A stretch of 64,000 nucleotides of DNA from NCBI GenBank assembly GCA_965223435.1, contig CBDCWQ010000023.1:1959056-2023055 (forward strand). The letters run 5' to 3'. Position 1 is the first letter of the stretch. Every line of letters starts with the position of its first letter. The DNA is from CBDCWQ01 sp965223435 (GTDB taxonomy: Bacteria > Myxococcota > Kuafuiibacteriia > Kuafuiibacteriales > Kuafuiibacteriaceae). The notes beneath the pieces were generated by a model that was not told where the DNA came from, did not search any database, and saw only the letters and a program-made list of their open reading frames with translations. This document shows, piece by piece, positions 53,872 through 62,817 of the stretch. The position numbers were made by a program, and so were the translations under genes.

Positions 53872-54909
53872 ATGATGACCAATACACAAATGGGCCACCG
53901 AGCCCGACGGGTCCTCGTGGGTGCGATGGTGTGCGCGCTGTTTTTTGGGGCAGAGCGTGCAGAGGCCAAGAAGGTTCGGATCAAACTTGGAACCCTCGCG
54001 CCCGAAGGATCTCCTTGGTACAACAGCATCAAGCGAATCGGTCAGCGGTGGAAGGAAGCATCGGGGGGAAAGGTTGCGCTCAAGATCTATCCTGGGGGTG
54101 TGGTCGGAGACGAGGGCGACATGGTTCGAAAGATCCGGATTGGCCAGCTGCACGCCGCCACGGTGACCGGACTCGGCCTGGGGCTCGTGACCCGAAGCAG
54201 CGTGTCCCTGCAGGTTCCGATGCTGATCCGTTCCTACGAGGAGCTTGACCATGTTCGGAAGAACATTGCGCCCAAGATAGCCCGTGAGCTCGAGAACGCG
54301 GGCTTTGTGGTTTTGAATTGGGGTGACGCAGGCTGGGCGCACTTTTTTTCCAAGGTCCCGGCCCGGACTCCGCAGGACTTTCGAAAACTGAAGCTTTTTA
54401 CTTGGGCCGGGGACCCGGAATCGGAAAAAGCGTGGAAAGCAGGCGATTTTCTCCCGGTACCTATGTCCGCAACCGACGTCTTGTCAGGCCTGCAGACGGG
54501 GCTTATAGACTGCTTGAGCACAACCCCGTTGTACGCGCTGACCTCTCAATGGTTCGGTGTCGCCAAGCACATGGTCAAGGTCAATTGGACCCCCCTTAAC
54601 GGCGCGACCATCGTCAGCAAGAAGCGATGGAACAAACTGAAGCCCGAAATGCAAAAGCGCTTGCTCGAGATTTCCCTCGAAGAAGGCGATCGCACCAAGG
54701 CGGAGGTCAGACGCCTCGGAGACAGCGCCATCAAGGCGATGAAGGCGCGCGGGCTCTCAGTCTACTCACCCACCCCCAAGGAGCTTGTGGCGTGGAGGGC
54801 GGCTGCGGAAAAGGCGTATCCGACAATTCGCGGCAAGGTTGTGCCGGCGGCCTTTTTTGATGAGGTCCAGGCTTTGGCAAAGGCGTATCGAGAAAAGAAA
54901 CAGAAGTGA
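53872..54909 (+). CDS. TRAP transporter substrate-binding protein (DctP/TatP family)
   Basis: 345 residues with a signal peptide (RRVLVGAMVCALFFGAERAEA). The mature domain has KLGTLAPEGSPWYNSIKRI, YPGGVVGDEGDMVRKIRIGQLHAATVTG and PMSATDVLSGLQTGLIDCLSTTP, clear DctP-type motifs. It binds an organic ligand, possibly an organic acid or a hydrophobic molecule, in complex with TatT. AAAGAGGC lies 9 bases before the ATG at 53872; a TTG at 53866 is also possible. The stop overlaps the next start as GTGA. Confidence 0.9.
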   Translation: MMTNTQMGHRARRVLVGAMVCALFFGAERAEAKKVRIKLGTLAPEGSPWYNSIKRIGQRWKEASGGKVALKIYPGGVVGDEGDMVRKIRIGQLHAATVTGLGLGLVTRSSVSLQVPMLIRSYEELDHVRKNIAPKIARELENAGFVVLNWGDAGWAHFFSKVPARTPQDFRKLKLFTWAGDPESEKAWKAGDFLPVPMSATDVLSGLQTGLIDCLSTTPLYALTSQWFGVAKHMVKVNWTPLNGATIVSKKRWNKLKPEMQKRLLEISLEEGDRTKAEVRRLGDSAIKAMKARGLSVYSPTPKELVAWRAAAEKAYPTIRGKVVPAAFFDEVQALAKAYREKKQK

Positions 54910-56819
54910 CGGACGGGGAGCGCGACGGGGCGCCCGCAAAAACCGCAATGCCCGCATCGGGCTCGAGCGCACCCCTCAAGAGTTCTGGTTCATTATGGAA
55001 CAAAGCGGCGCGGGCCGAAGATGCCATCACCACCGGCTTTTTTCTGGTCATGGCTTGCTTGCCCGCGTTCGAGGTCATCCTCCGCCCGACGGGCATTCGT
55101 GTTCCGGGTGCCGTCCAGTTTGTCTCTGTACTCACCCTATGGATCGGCTTTTCGGGTGGCTTGCTGGCGACGCGAGACGATCGCCATCTGTCTTTGTCCA
55201 CGGGCGTAGGCCTTCTCAAGGGTCGGGCGCGGCGTTGGGCCACCCGTTTTGCCGCGTTGGTGACGGGCCAGGTCACGTTGGTCCTTGCGTACGGGTCGTG
55301 GGTGACGCTGCAGGCCGAGCGTTTTTCGACCGAGGTACTGCCCTTCGGTATTCCGGTGTGGGTTCCTCAGGTGGCCATGCCCTTCGGTTACGGGCTGATC
55401 GCTTTCCGGTTGGTTTGGGTGAAGTTTGAAGGGCGCGCCCTCCGACTGCTTGCGTACGCTTTTTTGCTGGGTTTTTCTCTGTGGCTCTATTTTTCGGAAC
55501 CCGAGCTTGGGGAAGCGGTGCTGTGGCCTTTTTTGGGCATCATATTGGCGGCCACGCTCTTGGGTGCGCCTATGTATGTGGCGCTTGGAGGGGCCGCCCT
55601 CGCTCTGTTTTGGGCCGCGGAGGAACCGATTGCCGCGGTTGCGGCCGAAACCGTTCGTCAGCTGAAGGCACCGACGATGCCCACGATCCCCTTGTTCACG
55701 CTTGCGGGCTATGTGTTGGCGGAGGCGGGCGCGTCCCAGCGCCTGGTTCGGGTCTTTAGAGCGCTCTTCGGCTGGCTTCCGGGTGGCACGGCCATCATGA
55801 CCGCCCTGGTCTGTGCCTTTTTTGCCACCTTCACGGGCGCGAGCGGCGTGACCATTTTGGCGCTCGGTGGCCTATTGTACCCGATTCTCTTGAAGGAGGC
55901 CTACGACGAAGATTTTAGCCTTGGCCTTCTGACCGCTTCTGGAAGCATCGGTCTTTTGTTCCCGCCTTCGCTTCCCGTGATTCTTTACGGGGTGGTGGCC
56001 CATGTCCCCATCGACCAGATGTTCATCGCGGGCATTTTGCCCGGTTGCGTGCTGGTGGCGGCGGTGTCTTTTTTGGGGGTTCGCGCGGGACTCAAGATTG
56101 ACAAGCCACGGGTGCCCTTCAGGTGGTCGGATGCACAGACCGCCGTTTGGGAAGCGAAATGGGAATTGTTCCTTCCGATTTTGGTGATGGGAGGGATCTT
56201 TTTGGGCCTGACGACCCTGGTGGAAGCGGCCGCGTTGACCGCCATTTACGCCTTGTTTATCGAGGGCGTGATCCATCGCGAGCTATCGTGGCAAAAACTT
56301 GGGCACGTGGGCAAAGAGTGCGGCACGCTCATTGGTGGGCTGCTGATTATCTTGGGCGTTGCGCTCGGGTTTACCGCCTATCAAGTCGATGCCGAAGTCC
56401 CGGAGCGCGTGCTCGAGTGGGTGCAAGGCACCGTGCACTCAAAATACGTATTTTTGATTGTCCTCAATCTGCTGCTCTTGGTTGTGGGCTGTGTCATGGA
56501 TATTTTCAGCGCGATTTTGGTGGTGGTTCCTTTGATTTTGCCGATCGGAAAACACTTTGGCATCGATCCCATTCACCTTGGCATTATCTTTTTGGCCAAT
56601 CTTGAGCTCGGGTTCTTGACACCTCCGGTCGGCATGAACCTTTTCTTGTCGGCCTATCGGTTCGACCGGCCGCTCACCCGCGTCTACCGGGTGGCCTTGC
56701 CCTTTTTGGTGGTCCTGATCGTGGCTGTTCTCCTCATCACCTACGTCCCCTGGCTAACCCTCGGGCCCGTCCAATGGGTCTTCGGAGACTTGCCCGAGCC
56801 CCCCGCCATAGAGTTTTGA
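54906..56819 (+). CDS. Fused TRAP transporter permease (DctQ-DctM)
   Basis: 637 residues combining both membrane subunits. The N-terminal 200 residues have four hydrophobic segments of the small DctQ subunit; the rest has about 12 segments of DctM with GAPMYVALGGAALALF, FTLAGYVLAEAG, ATFTGASGVTILALGGLLYPIL, GSIGLLFPPSLPVILYG and ANLELGFLTPPVGMNLF. It is GTG-started at 54906. The order T-P-QM resembles the TatT-TatP system described in Treponema. The substrate is unknown. Confidence 0.92.
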   Translation: MTDGERDGAPAKTAMPASGSSAPLKSSGSLWNKAARAEDAITTGFFLVMACLPAFEVILRPTGIRVPGAVQFVSVLTLWIGFSGGLLATRDDRHLSLSTGVGLLKGRARRWATRFAALVTGQVTLVLAYGSWVTLQAERFSTEVLPFGIPVWVPQVAMPFGYGLIAFRLVWVKFEGRALRLLAYAFLLGFSLWLYFSEPELGEAVLWPFLGIILAATLLGAPMYVALGGAALALFWAAEEPIAAVAAETVRQLKAPTMPTIPLFTLAGYVLAEAGASQRLVRVFRALFGWLPGGTAIMTALVCAFFATFTGASGVTILALGGLLYPILLKEAYDEDFSLGLLTASGSIGLLFPPSLPVILYGVVAHVPIDQMFIAGILPGCVLVAAVSFLGVRAGLKIDKPRVPFRWSDAQTAVWEAKWELFLPILVMGGIFLGLTTLVEAAALTAIYALFIEGVIHRELSWQKLGHVGKECGTLIGGLLIILGVALGFTAYQVDAEVPERVLEWVQGTVHSKYVFLIVLNLLLLVVGCVMDIFSAILVVVPLILPIGKHFGIDPIHLGIIFLANLELGFLTPPVGMNLFLSAYRFDRPLTRVYRVALPFLVVLIVAVLLITYVPWLTLGPVQWVFGDLPEPPAIEF

Positions 56820-56955
56820 ACTTGGTGCGCTTGGGCGCTCTCAGCTTTCTGAGGCCTTCCAGGTCAGAACGGTTTTTTTTTGAGCCTCGGAGCGCGAGAA
56901 GAGCCCGGAAAAGCTGGCCGCTCGGTTTGGCATTAGACTTGATAGAGAGCCCAGC

Positions 56956-59900
56956 ATGCTCATGAACAAAACCACTGGATTCTTGGCGGGTGCCGCCGCG
57001 TTTACGCTTTTTGCCTGCCAGCCGGACGGAAACGACCTTGGCCTTGGGGACAAGGTGGGGTCTCAGCCCACCCCCGAGCTGGGTCAAAGCAGCTTTTTTT
57101 CGGCGGACGCGGAGCAAGGTCAGGCCGCGGCCACCGTGGCCACCGGTGCGGCCGAAGACGGACGTGCTCAGGCGGCACCTGCCTTTGAATCGAACGCGGA
57201 TGCGGCGGCGCCAGAACGCTCCGTAGAAGAGGGCGATATCTACCGCATGTTGCCGGCATCCCGTACGCTGTTGAACCTCAACGCCTACCGCGGGTTGCAG
57301 CTGATTGGGCTCGAAGATCCAGCCCATCCTCGGATTGTGGGCCGGGTGGCGACCACCGGGACCCCGGTCGAAATGTATGCCGCCCAAGATCGGGTCTATG
57401 TTCTTCTGAACAACTGGCAGGCTTATTACGGGAGCCGTGCCGACCTTCGCCCCACCTCCTATCGGGGCGGTGTGGTGTTGGTGGTCGATGTCCAGAACCC
57501 CAAGGCGCCGAAGGTGATCAGCCGCGGGGAGGTTCCCGGTTGGATTCGGACCAGCCGGATGACCCGGGGATCGGGCAAGGACGCGCTCTTTGTCGTCGCC
57601 AACGATGGCAACGAGACCTACGTGAAGAGTTTTGGCGTTTCGGCCGACGGGGTGCTCGAGGCACGGTCTCAAATTCGGCTTGGGGGTTACGTCACCGATA
57701 TCCAGGCCACCGCCGACCGTCTCCTGGTCGCGCGCTACGATTGGCAAAAAAATGAGCGTTCCAGCGAGGTCTCGGTGATCAACATCGCCGATCCCGACGG
57801 AAACATGGTGGAAGGCGAGTCCGTCCAGGTTTGGGGTTTTGTTGCGAGCAAGCACAACATGAACCTCGAGGGTGATGTGCTCCGGGTGGTTTCTGGCAAC
57901 TCCTGGCGGACGCGAGGCGACACCAACCACGTCCAGACCTTTGATGCCTCGAACATCAAAGACATTCGCCCCATCGACCATCAGACTTTCGGCGACGGCG
58001 AGAATCTCTTTGCCACCTTATTCCTCCGCGATCGGGCATTTTTCGTGACGTACCGCCGAGTGGATCCCTTTCACACCTTTCTCATCGATCGCCAGGGGAT
58101 GATTTCCGAAGAATCGGAATTCATCGTTTCGGGCTGGAATGATTTCTTCCGGCCGGTCTATGGGGATACGCGTCTCATCGGCATCGGAAAGAACGACGAA
58201 AACGGAGTCAAGCTGGCGGTCAGCCTGTACGACGTGGTTGACCCCAATAACCTGGATCCCCTTTTGAAGCGGCGGGAGATCGATTTGGCCGGGGGCTGGT
58301 CGGAGGCCAACTGGGACGACCGCGCTTTTTCAGTCCTTGAGAATGCGACTGAGGCTGTTTCAGCCAAGGGCGTGGTGGAAACGGGACTCGTGTTACTGCC
58401 ATTCAGTGGTTGGGACGAAAACAGCAAGGAATACGTGTCCGCGGTTCAAATTTTCACTTTTTCGGAGGAAACGCTCACGCGGCGAGGGGTTATGCAACAC
58501 GGAACCCGGGTGCGGCGCAGCTTCCAAACGGATGCGGCCGAGGCGATTGTAGGCAACCTTTCTGAGGCGAGCTTGAGTCTTTTTGATGCCAAAAAGCCCG
58601 ATGCGCCCCAAGAACTTGGTCGGGTTGAGCTCGCGCCCAACTATCAGGATTTCTGGGTCTTCGGAAACCACGGGGTTCGTCGCCGAAGCGATCGCGAACA
58701 CTATGGGTGGTGGGGCGCGCGTGGCGAGGCGCGCGCGGACGTCCTTGAAGTTGTATCGCTTTCAGACGATGTGGATGCGGCCGATTCGGTGGCGCAGTTG
58801 TCGATTCCTTCCGATGCGTCGGTCTATCCGAGCCGTGACCGATTGGTGGTGGTGACCCAAACTCAGACAGCGACAGAAAAAGAGGACGGTAAGCGCCAGT
58901 CCGGCCTCAAAACGCACATTGCCGTGTACAGCTTCAGCGATCCGCTGCGGCCTCAGCTGGTGGGCGAATTGACGACGGACAGCATTCCCGCTTCCGGGGG
59001 GGGCTACGGGTCCTTCTTAGACCTGCGCGCGCCCATTGCGGAGGATTGTTTTGACTGTGGCGGCGGGTGGTATGGTCGCCATACGGCCCTGGCCACGGAT
59101 AACGCGCTGGTTTTCTCTGAATCGGTGTCCGAGCGCGAAGTGTTGGGTGTCGAGACGGTTCGTGTTATCTATCCGGGTCGCGGTGGCTGCTCTTCCGCTT
59201 CCCAAGGCGGTACCGACGCACCCTCCGCGCCTGAAGGTGATGCCGCGCAACCAGCCCCCCCGCTTGAACCGGAGGAATTGCCGCGCTGCGATCACCTCAC
59301 GGGCAGTATTCACTGCTCAAGCGTTCGTGGTTCCGATGGGGCTCTGCAACCTGAGGTCTGCACCGGGGCCCTATACCGATGCACCGATGAAGGGGAAGGC
59401 AAGCGCTCGTGTGAAGAGGTCGATCCGTCCGAGGTTCCGGTCCAAACACGCGAGTACCAAAACGAAAAAACGCGTTGGTGGACCCATCAGAATTTCCATA
59501 TCGTCGACTTGAGCGGCGCCAAAGATCCCATTCTTGCCCCCTCGGTGCAGATGGAAAAAGGCGATGAGTGGGTCTCGAACATGGTTCGTGGCTCCGACCT
59601 TTACGTCTCCTATAAAAGACCAGGCCGGCGTTTGGACGACCCAAGGCCCTACGTGCAACATTTTTTCCGACGCCTTGCCCTGGAGCAGCCTTCGCAAGCG
59701 GTGTTTCATGCACCAGTCAATGTTCCTGGTCAGCTCATCGAAGTTGACGGCAGCACGCTTTTGACGCGAGACGCGGTGTGGGGCGAAAATATGGCCGAAA
59801 CCACCATCAACCGTTTGACGGTCCGAGATGGTCGGGCGTTTCTTGATGGGGTGCGCCGCTTCGAGAACCGCTTTGTCCAAGAGGTTCAGGTGGACGGGGC

Positions 59901-60294
59901 GGGCCATGTTCTTGTGAGTCATCAGCCGAATTGGTGGTTTTCAGGCGTGGCCGTATCGCTGTCGGAACCCCCAACGAAGGATCGCGTTCTTCTGCTTTCG
60001 GTTCTCGATCTGGGGGCGAAGGGACTCGAGGAGCTGGCGGTCATGGAGGTCGACGAGTGGGCCAGTCTTCGCGCTTCGCTACAAGGTCGCGCCCTTTTTT
60101 CGGTTCCGGGCGGGATGCTGGTGGTGAATTTGGATGACGTCAGTCAACCCTATGCCCAAGCCTACTTTCCACTCCAGGGGTGGCCTTCGGCCAACAAGAT
60201 CCACGACCGGACGGTATACGTCCCGGCGGGTCGCCATGGACTGTATACGTTCGGCCTCGACGCGTTCAATCTCCTGACCAGGGCCAGCAACTGA
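56956..60294 (+). CDS. Large lipoprotein with beta-propeller domain
   Basis: 1,112 residues. The signal ends TLFAC at residue 21. A low-complexity linker is followed by long beta-rich repeats (RTLLNLNAYRGLQLIGLEDPAHPRIVG; GGVVLVVDVQNPKAPKVIS; VSVINIADPDGN), which fit the beta-propeller domain family PF09826-like, each with a D-x-x-N-P-xxP strand turn. A Cys-rich insertion with about eight cysteines (residues 690-830, e.g. AEDCFDCGGG and CSSVRGSDG) may be disulfide-bonded. It is probably on the outer membrane. I recall similar proteins in myxobacterial and Bradymonad genomes. No enzymatic motif was found. Confidence 0.8.
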   Translation: MLMNKTTGFLAGAAAFTLFACQPDGNDLGLGDKVGSQPTPELGQSSFFSADAEQGQAAATVATGAAEDGRAQAAPAFESNADAAAPERSVEEGDIYRMLPASRTLLNLNAYRGLQLIGLEDPAHPRIVGRVATTGTPVEMYAAQDRVYVLLNNWQAYYGSRADLRPTSYRGGVVLVVDVQNPKAPKVISRGEVPGWIRTSRMTRGSGKDALFVVANDGNETYVKSFGVSADGVLEARSQIRLGGYVTDIQATADRLLVARYDWQKNERSSEVSVINIADPDGNMVEGESVQVWGFVASKHNMNLEGDVLRVVSGNSWRTRGDTNHVQTFDASNIKDIRPIDHQTFGDGENLFATLFLRDRAFFVTYRRVDPFHTFLIDRQGMISEESEFIVSGWNDFFRPVYGDTRLIGIGKNDENGVKLAVSLYDVVDPNNLDPLLKRREIDLAGGWSEANWDDRAFSVLENATEAVSAKGVVETGLVLLPFSGWDENSKEYVSAVQIFTFSEETLTRRGVMQHGTRVRRSFQTDAAEAIVGNLSEASLSLFDAKKPDAPQELGRVELAPNYQDFWVFGNHGVRRRSDREHYGWWGARGEARADVLEVVSLSDDVDAADSVAQLSIPSDASVYPSRDRLVVVTQTQTATEKEDGKRQSGLKTHIAVYSFSDPLRPQLVGELTTDSIPASGGGYGSFLDLRAPIAEDCFDCGGGWYGRHTALATDNALVFSESVSEREVLGVETVRVIYPGRGGCSSASQGGTDAPSAPEGDAAQPAPPLEPEELPRCDHLTGSIHCSSVRGSDGALQPEVCTGALYRCTDEGEGKRSCEEVDPSEVPVQTREYQNEKTRWWTHQNFHIVDLSGAKDPILAPSVQMEKGDEWVSNMVRGSDLYVSYKRPGRRLDDPRPYVQHFFRRLALEQPSQAVFHAPVNVPGQLIEVDGSTLLTRDAVWGENMAETTINRLTVRDGRAFLDGVRRFENRFVQEVQVDGAGHVLVSHQPNWWFSGVAVSLSEPPTKDRVLLLSVLDLGAKGLEELAVMEVDEWASLRASLQGRALFSVPGGMLVVNLDDVSQPYAQAYFPLQGWPSANKIHDRTVYVPAGRHGLYTFGLDAFNLLTRASN

Positions 60295-60385
60295 TCCCTC
60301 GGCTTCGATGCGCTGGGGAACCGTAACCGCCCCCGACTCCCTGTCCCCGGTTTGCGTTCCCCGCGTTGATTGAGTTTCCCCGCGA

Positions 60386-60931
60386 TCAGGTTTCTGGATC
60401 GGAGTCTATGGCGGCGTTTCCCACCACTTGCGATGTCGACCATTTGCGCCACTCCACTTCGACCTCGCGGTCCGATGAGCGAGGCAAAACGGACGTCAAA
60501 AGCCAGTCGGGACAGTCGTCCTTCGGGTAGATGAAGATCGCATCATAAGGGCACGCCCATTCGCAGATGCGGCATCCGGTGCACCGTTTGTCGTTGACGA
60601 TGACAATTCCATGAAAAGAAGCGTCGACCGGGTGTTCAACGATGTGAAGGGCATCAAACGGACACTCGTCGACACACTTTTCGCACCCTACGCAATTGAC
60701 TTCGTCTACGAAGGCAAAGGGCCAGGCCTTCTTTTTCTTGAAGTAGACCCGGTTTCCGTAGTTGTCGAAGATGGCGTTGTCCGCACAAACCGGCGCACAC
60801 GCACCGCAGTCGATGCAAAGGTCGGGATCGATGTCGTGGAGCCCCTTACGAGCACCGCGAATCGCGTCTGTCGGGCACCGTTTGACGCAGGCTGTGCATC
60901 CGGTGCAGTCCTCCACGATCGTGAAAGCCAT
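60386..60931 (-). CDS. Ferredoxin with four 4Fe-4S cluster motifs
   Basis: 181 residues. Four CxxCxxC motifs with C(P) follow in order: CTGCTACVKRCP, CIDCGACAPVC, CVGCEKCVDECP and CTGCRICEWACP, so at least two ferredoxin domains can hold four clusters. The N-terminus is MAFTIVEDCTGC, typical of YfhL-like and other bacterial ferredoxins. It is probably an electron-transfer protein or the cluster subunit of an oxidoreductase. The C-terminal 40 residues are not recognised. No partner enzyme is adjacent. Confidence 0.9.
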   Translation of the reverse strand: MAFTIVEDCTGCTACVKRCPTDAIRGARKGLHDIDPDLCIDCGACAPVCADNAIFDNYGNRVYFKKKKAWPFAFVDEVNCVGCEKCVDECPFDALHIVEHPVDASFHGIVIVNDKRCTGCRICEWACPYDAIFIYPKDDCPDWLLTSVLPRSSDREVEVEWRKWSTSQVVGNAAIDSDPET

Positions 60932-61024
60932 GGTTTCGGCGGGACATTCCCATGGTGTCGTGTGGCTCGCAAGCAATTCCCTTCCGGCCGGTCTCCCGTC
61001 AGAGGGTGAGACCCCTCGGGGTTC

Positions 61025-61726
61025 TCAGCCCTTGGGCAGAGCTTTGAGCACCGCTTTTCCTTTGCGGATGACGACCTTAAATTCTACGGTGCTTGCGCCG
61101 GTTTTTTGGATCAATTTGGGCACTTGTTTACGGAGCGAAGCTGCGAGGTCTTCGTAACGAACGTTGGTCGATTCGCCGCACCGTCGACGGGCGCCAATGT
61201 AGGTATCGTAGAGCCCCTTCAGCTTGGCATCGGTCAGATCTGCGGCGGTGGATGCGCGCGGGCGACCGGGAGGCGGGGCTTTGGCCTTGTCCGAAGTGCC
61301 TGTTTGGCCGGCTGCGGCCCGGATAGCTTGGGCTTGGCGCTCCTGCTCGCGCCTCGCGACGCGGATCTGGTCGCGCTTGTATTTTCCGGCTTCGCGCTGC
61401 CGGAGGGTGCGCATCCAGTAGTTTTCGAGGGAAATCATGCGCGCCTTAAGGTTTTGCGCCCTGAACTTGAGGCGGGTGTTGTTGATGCGAAGATCCCTTA
61501 GTCGGCGGAGGCGGCTTTTGATCTTGTCCCGCTGGGGGATCGGTTCGCGTTTTTCAATGCCCATGAAGTACAGCTCATACTGGGCTCTGAGCTCGTGCAT
61601 GTCCTTTTCCAGCTGCTCGAGTTGTTCCTCAATTTCGCTGTTCTTCGGCCCCCGCGGCTGCTCCGCTTCACCGCGGCCACGACCGCCGAACAGTTCGCTG
61701 CTGTCCATGTCGCGGAGTTTCGCCAC
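61025..61726 (-). CDS. Coiled-coil protein with MXAN_5187-like C-terminal domain
   Basis: 233 residues, no signal. Residues 30-140 are a long charged coiled coil (IEEQLEQLEKDMHELRAQYE; RLRRLRDLRINNTRLKFR). A Pro-rich hinge follows, then residues 164-233 with RRCGES, YEDLAASLRKQ and VEFKVVIRKGK. The last domain aligns along its whole length with the C-terminus of the 27979 membrane protein. The start is GTG at 61726, with GAAGG 5 bases before it. A dimeric adaptor is a reasonable inference, not a proof. Confidence 0.75.
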   Translation of the reverse strand: MAKLRDMDSSELFGGRGRGEAEQPRGPKNSEIEEQLEQLEKDMHELRAQYELYFMGIEKREPIPQRDKIKSRLRRLRDLRINNTRLKFRAQNLKARMISLENYWMRTLRQREAGKYKRDQIRVARREQERQAQAIRAAAGQTGTSDKAKAPPPGRPRASTAADLTDAKLKGLYDTYIGARRRCGESTNVRYEDLAASLRKQVPKLIQKTGASTVEFKVVIRKGKAVLKALPKG

Positions 61727-61919
61727 GAGCCTTCAGGAGTATCAGACGGGAAGGGGCGAAGCCAGCGCCCGATGTGTGCCGGTGCGGCTGGGGCCTATGG
61801 GGTCCGCGAACGATGGTCGGCGTGCCGGCCAGCCCTTGTTCCATGGTGTGGGGCATTTCGCGAGTATTCTTGCTTGTTTGGTGGTCTGGTGATCGGGTAT
61901 TGCCCAGCCTGAGCGAGCA

Positions 61920-62720
61920 GTGTGGGTATTCGCTTTTCAGGTATGGCTCGGGTTGTTTCACGCGCAGGTGGGCGAGGCCGTTCGCACTGATTTCGCCGAC
62001 GATTCACGTCAAAAGGCTCGATGTCGGGCGGAGACGCGATTGCGCTCCGGAGGACTTGATGGCGTAAGGCTGCTTTTGGAGCCTTGGCATCAAGATCCCC
62101 GGGCCCTTCGATTGCGAGCCGAGGTATGCATGGCAGAGCGCAATTTTGTTTGCGCTGAGCGGGCTTTGTCTCTGCTGGCCAAAGAGAAAGGGTGGCAAGT
62201 GGACGCAGCCGTCGGCAGACGCAAACTGACCATTCAGCGGGTGGGCACTTATGCGGGGTGGGGGGCCGGCTTCCTTACGCTTTTAGGGCTATTGGCCTTG
62301 TTTTGGCTCGGGGGCCTAAGGTGCTTGGTCCTGCACCGAGAGGTGATGTGGCTGGCGTTTTGGTGCGGTTTGGCGGTGATCCCGCCGATGTTCTTCACGT
62401 CGCCCGCCGCTGGAGGGTGGGTGGGCGCCATGGCCGGTGGGCTCGTGGTGCTCTTTCACGCGGGGATGTCGGCCCGCGAGGGCCAGGGGCCTCAGCGTCG
62501 TCGGCTCGTTCGCTTCTGGCTCCTTGTGGCGTTGGGCGGCGGCCTGACGATGGCGGGGCTAGGCTGTGATCCAGAGCGTTGGCTCGGGGGGACTGTCCTC
62601 GACGAGGCCCTCTGCGGCGCTTCGTCTCCACGGGCGAAGAGCCCATATTCTCACTTGCCCTGGGGGGCGCCTCAGCCCAGCACCCTGAACCGTCCCGCGG
62701 AACCCCTTTGTTGTCGGTGA
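61920..62720 (+). CDS. Membrane protein of unknown function
   Basis: 266 residues. A cleavable or anchoring hydrophobic N-terminus precedes a helical, Cys-containing region (CRAETRLRSGGLDG; CMAERNFVCAERALSLLAKE), then three to four transmembrane segments (FLTLLGLLALFWLGGL; VMWLAFWCGLAVIPPMFF; WVGAMAGGLVVLFHAG; FWLLVALGGGLTMAGLG). The helical part may be a TPR-like pair. Start GTG at 61920. It precedes nuoE by 97 bases but has no clear link to Complex I. Confidence 0.55.
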   Translation: MWVFAFQVWLGLFHAQVGEAVRTDFADDSRQKARCRAETRLRSGGLDGVRLLLEPWHQDPRALRLRAEVCMAERNFVCAERALSLLAKEKGWQVDAAVGRRKLTIQRVGTYAGWGAGFLTLLGLLALFWLGGLRCLVLHREVMWLAFWCGLAVIPPMFFTSPAAGGWVGAMAGGLVVLFHAGMSAREGQGPQRRRLVRFWLLVALGGGLTMAGLGCDPERWLGGTVLDEALCGASSPRAKSPYSHLPWGAPQPSTLNRPAEPLCCR

Positions 62721-62768
62721 GGGGGAGGGCTCTTTTTGGAGGCCAGCGGAGATTTTGGGGGCTCCGGG

Positions 62769-62789
62769 TCAGGGTTCGGTTGACCCTGA
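62769..62789 (+). promoter_or_regulatory. Hairpin just upstream of nuoE
   Basis: TCAGGGT at 62769-62775 pairs with ACCCTGA at 62783-62789 around a 7-base loop, ending 29 bases before the nuoE ATG. It may be a regulatory hairpin or operator for the operon. No T tract follows. Confidence 0.4.
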
Positions 62790-62817
62790 ATGTTCTGCAG
62801 CCTAGGGAGTCTCTCGC

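Noticed and set aside
52817..53887. 356-codon minus-strand frame
   Set aside because: Antisense of the TatT gene, which has a lipobox and operon context.
56737..57981. 414-codon minus-strand frame
   Set aside because: Shadow of the TRAP permease end and beta-propeller gene; no motif.
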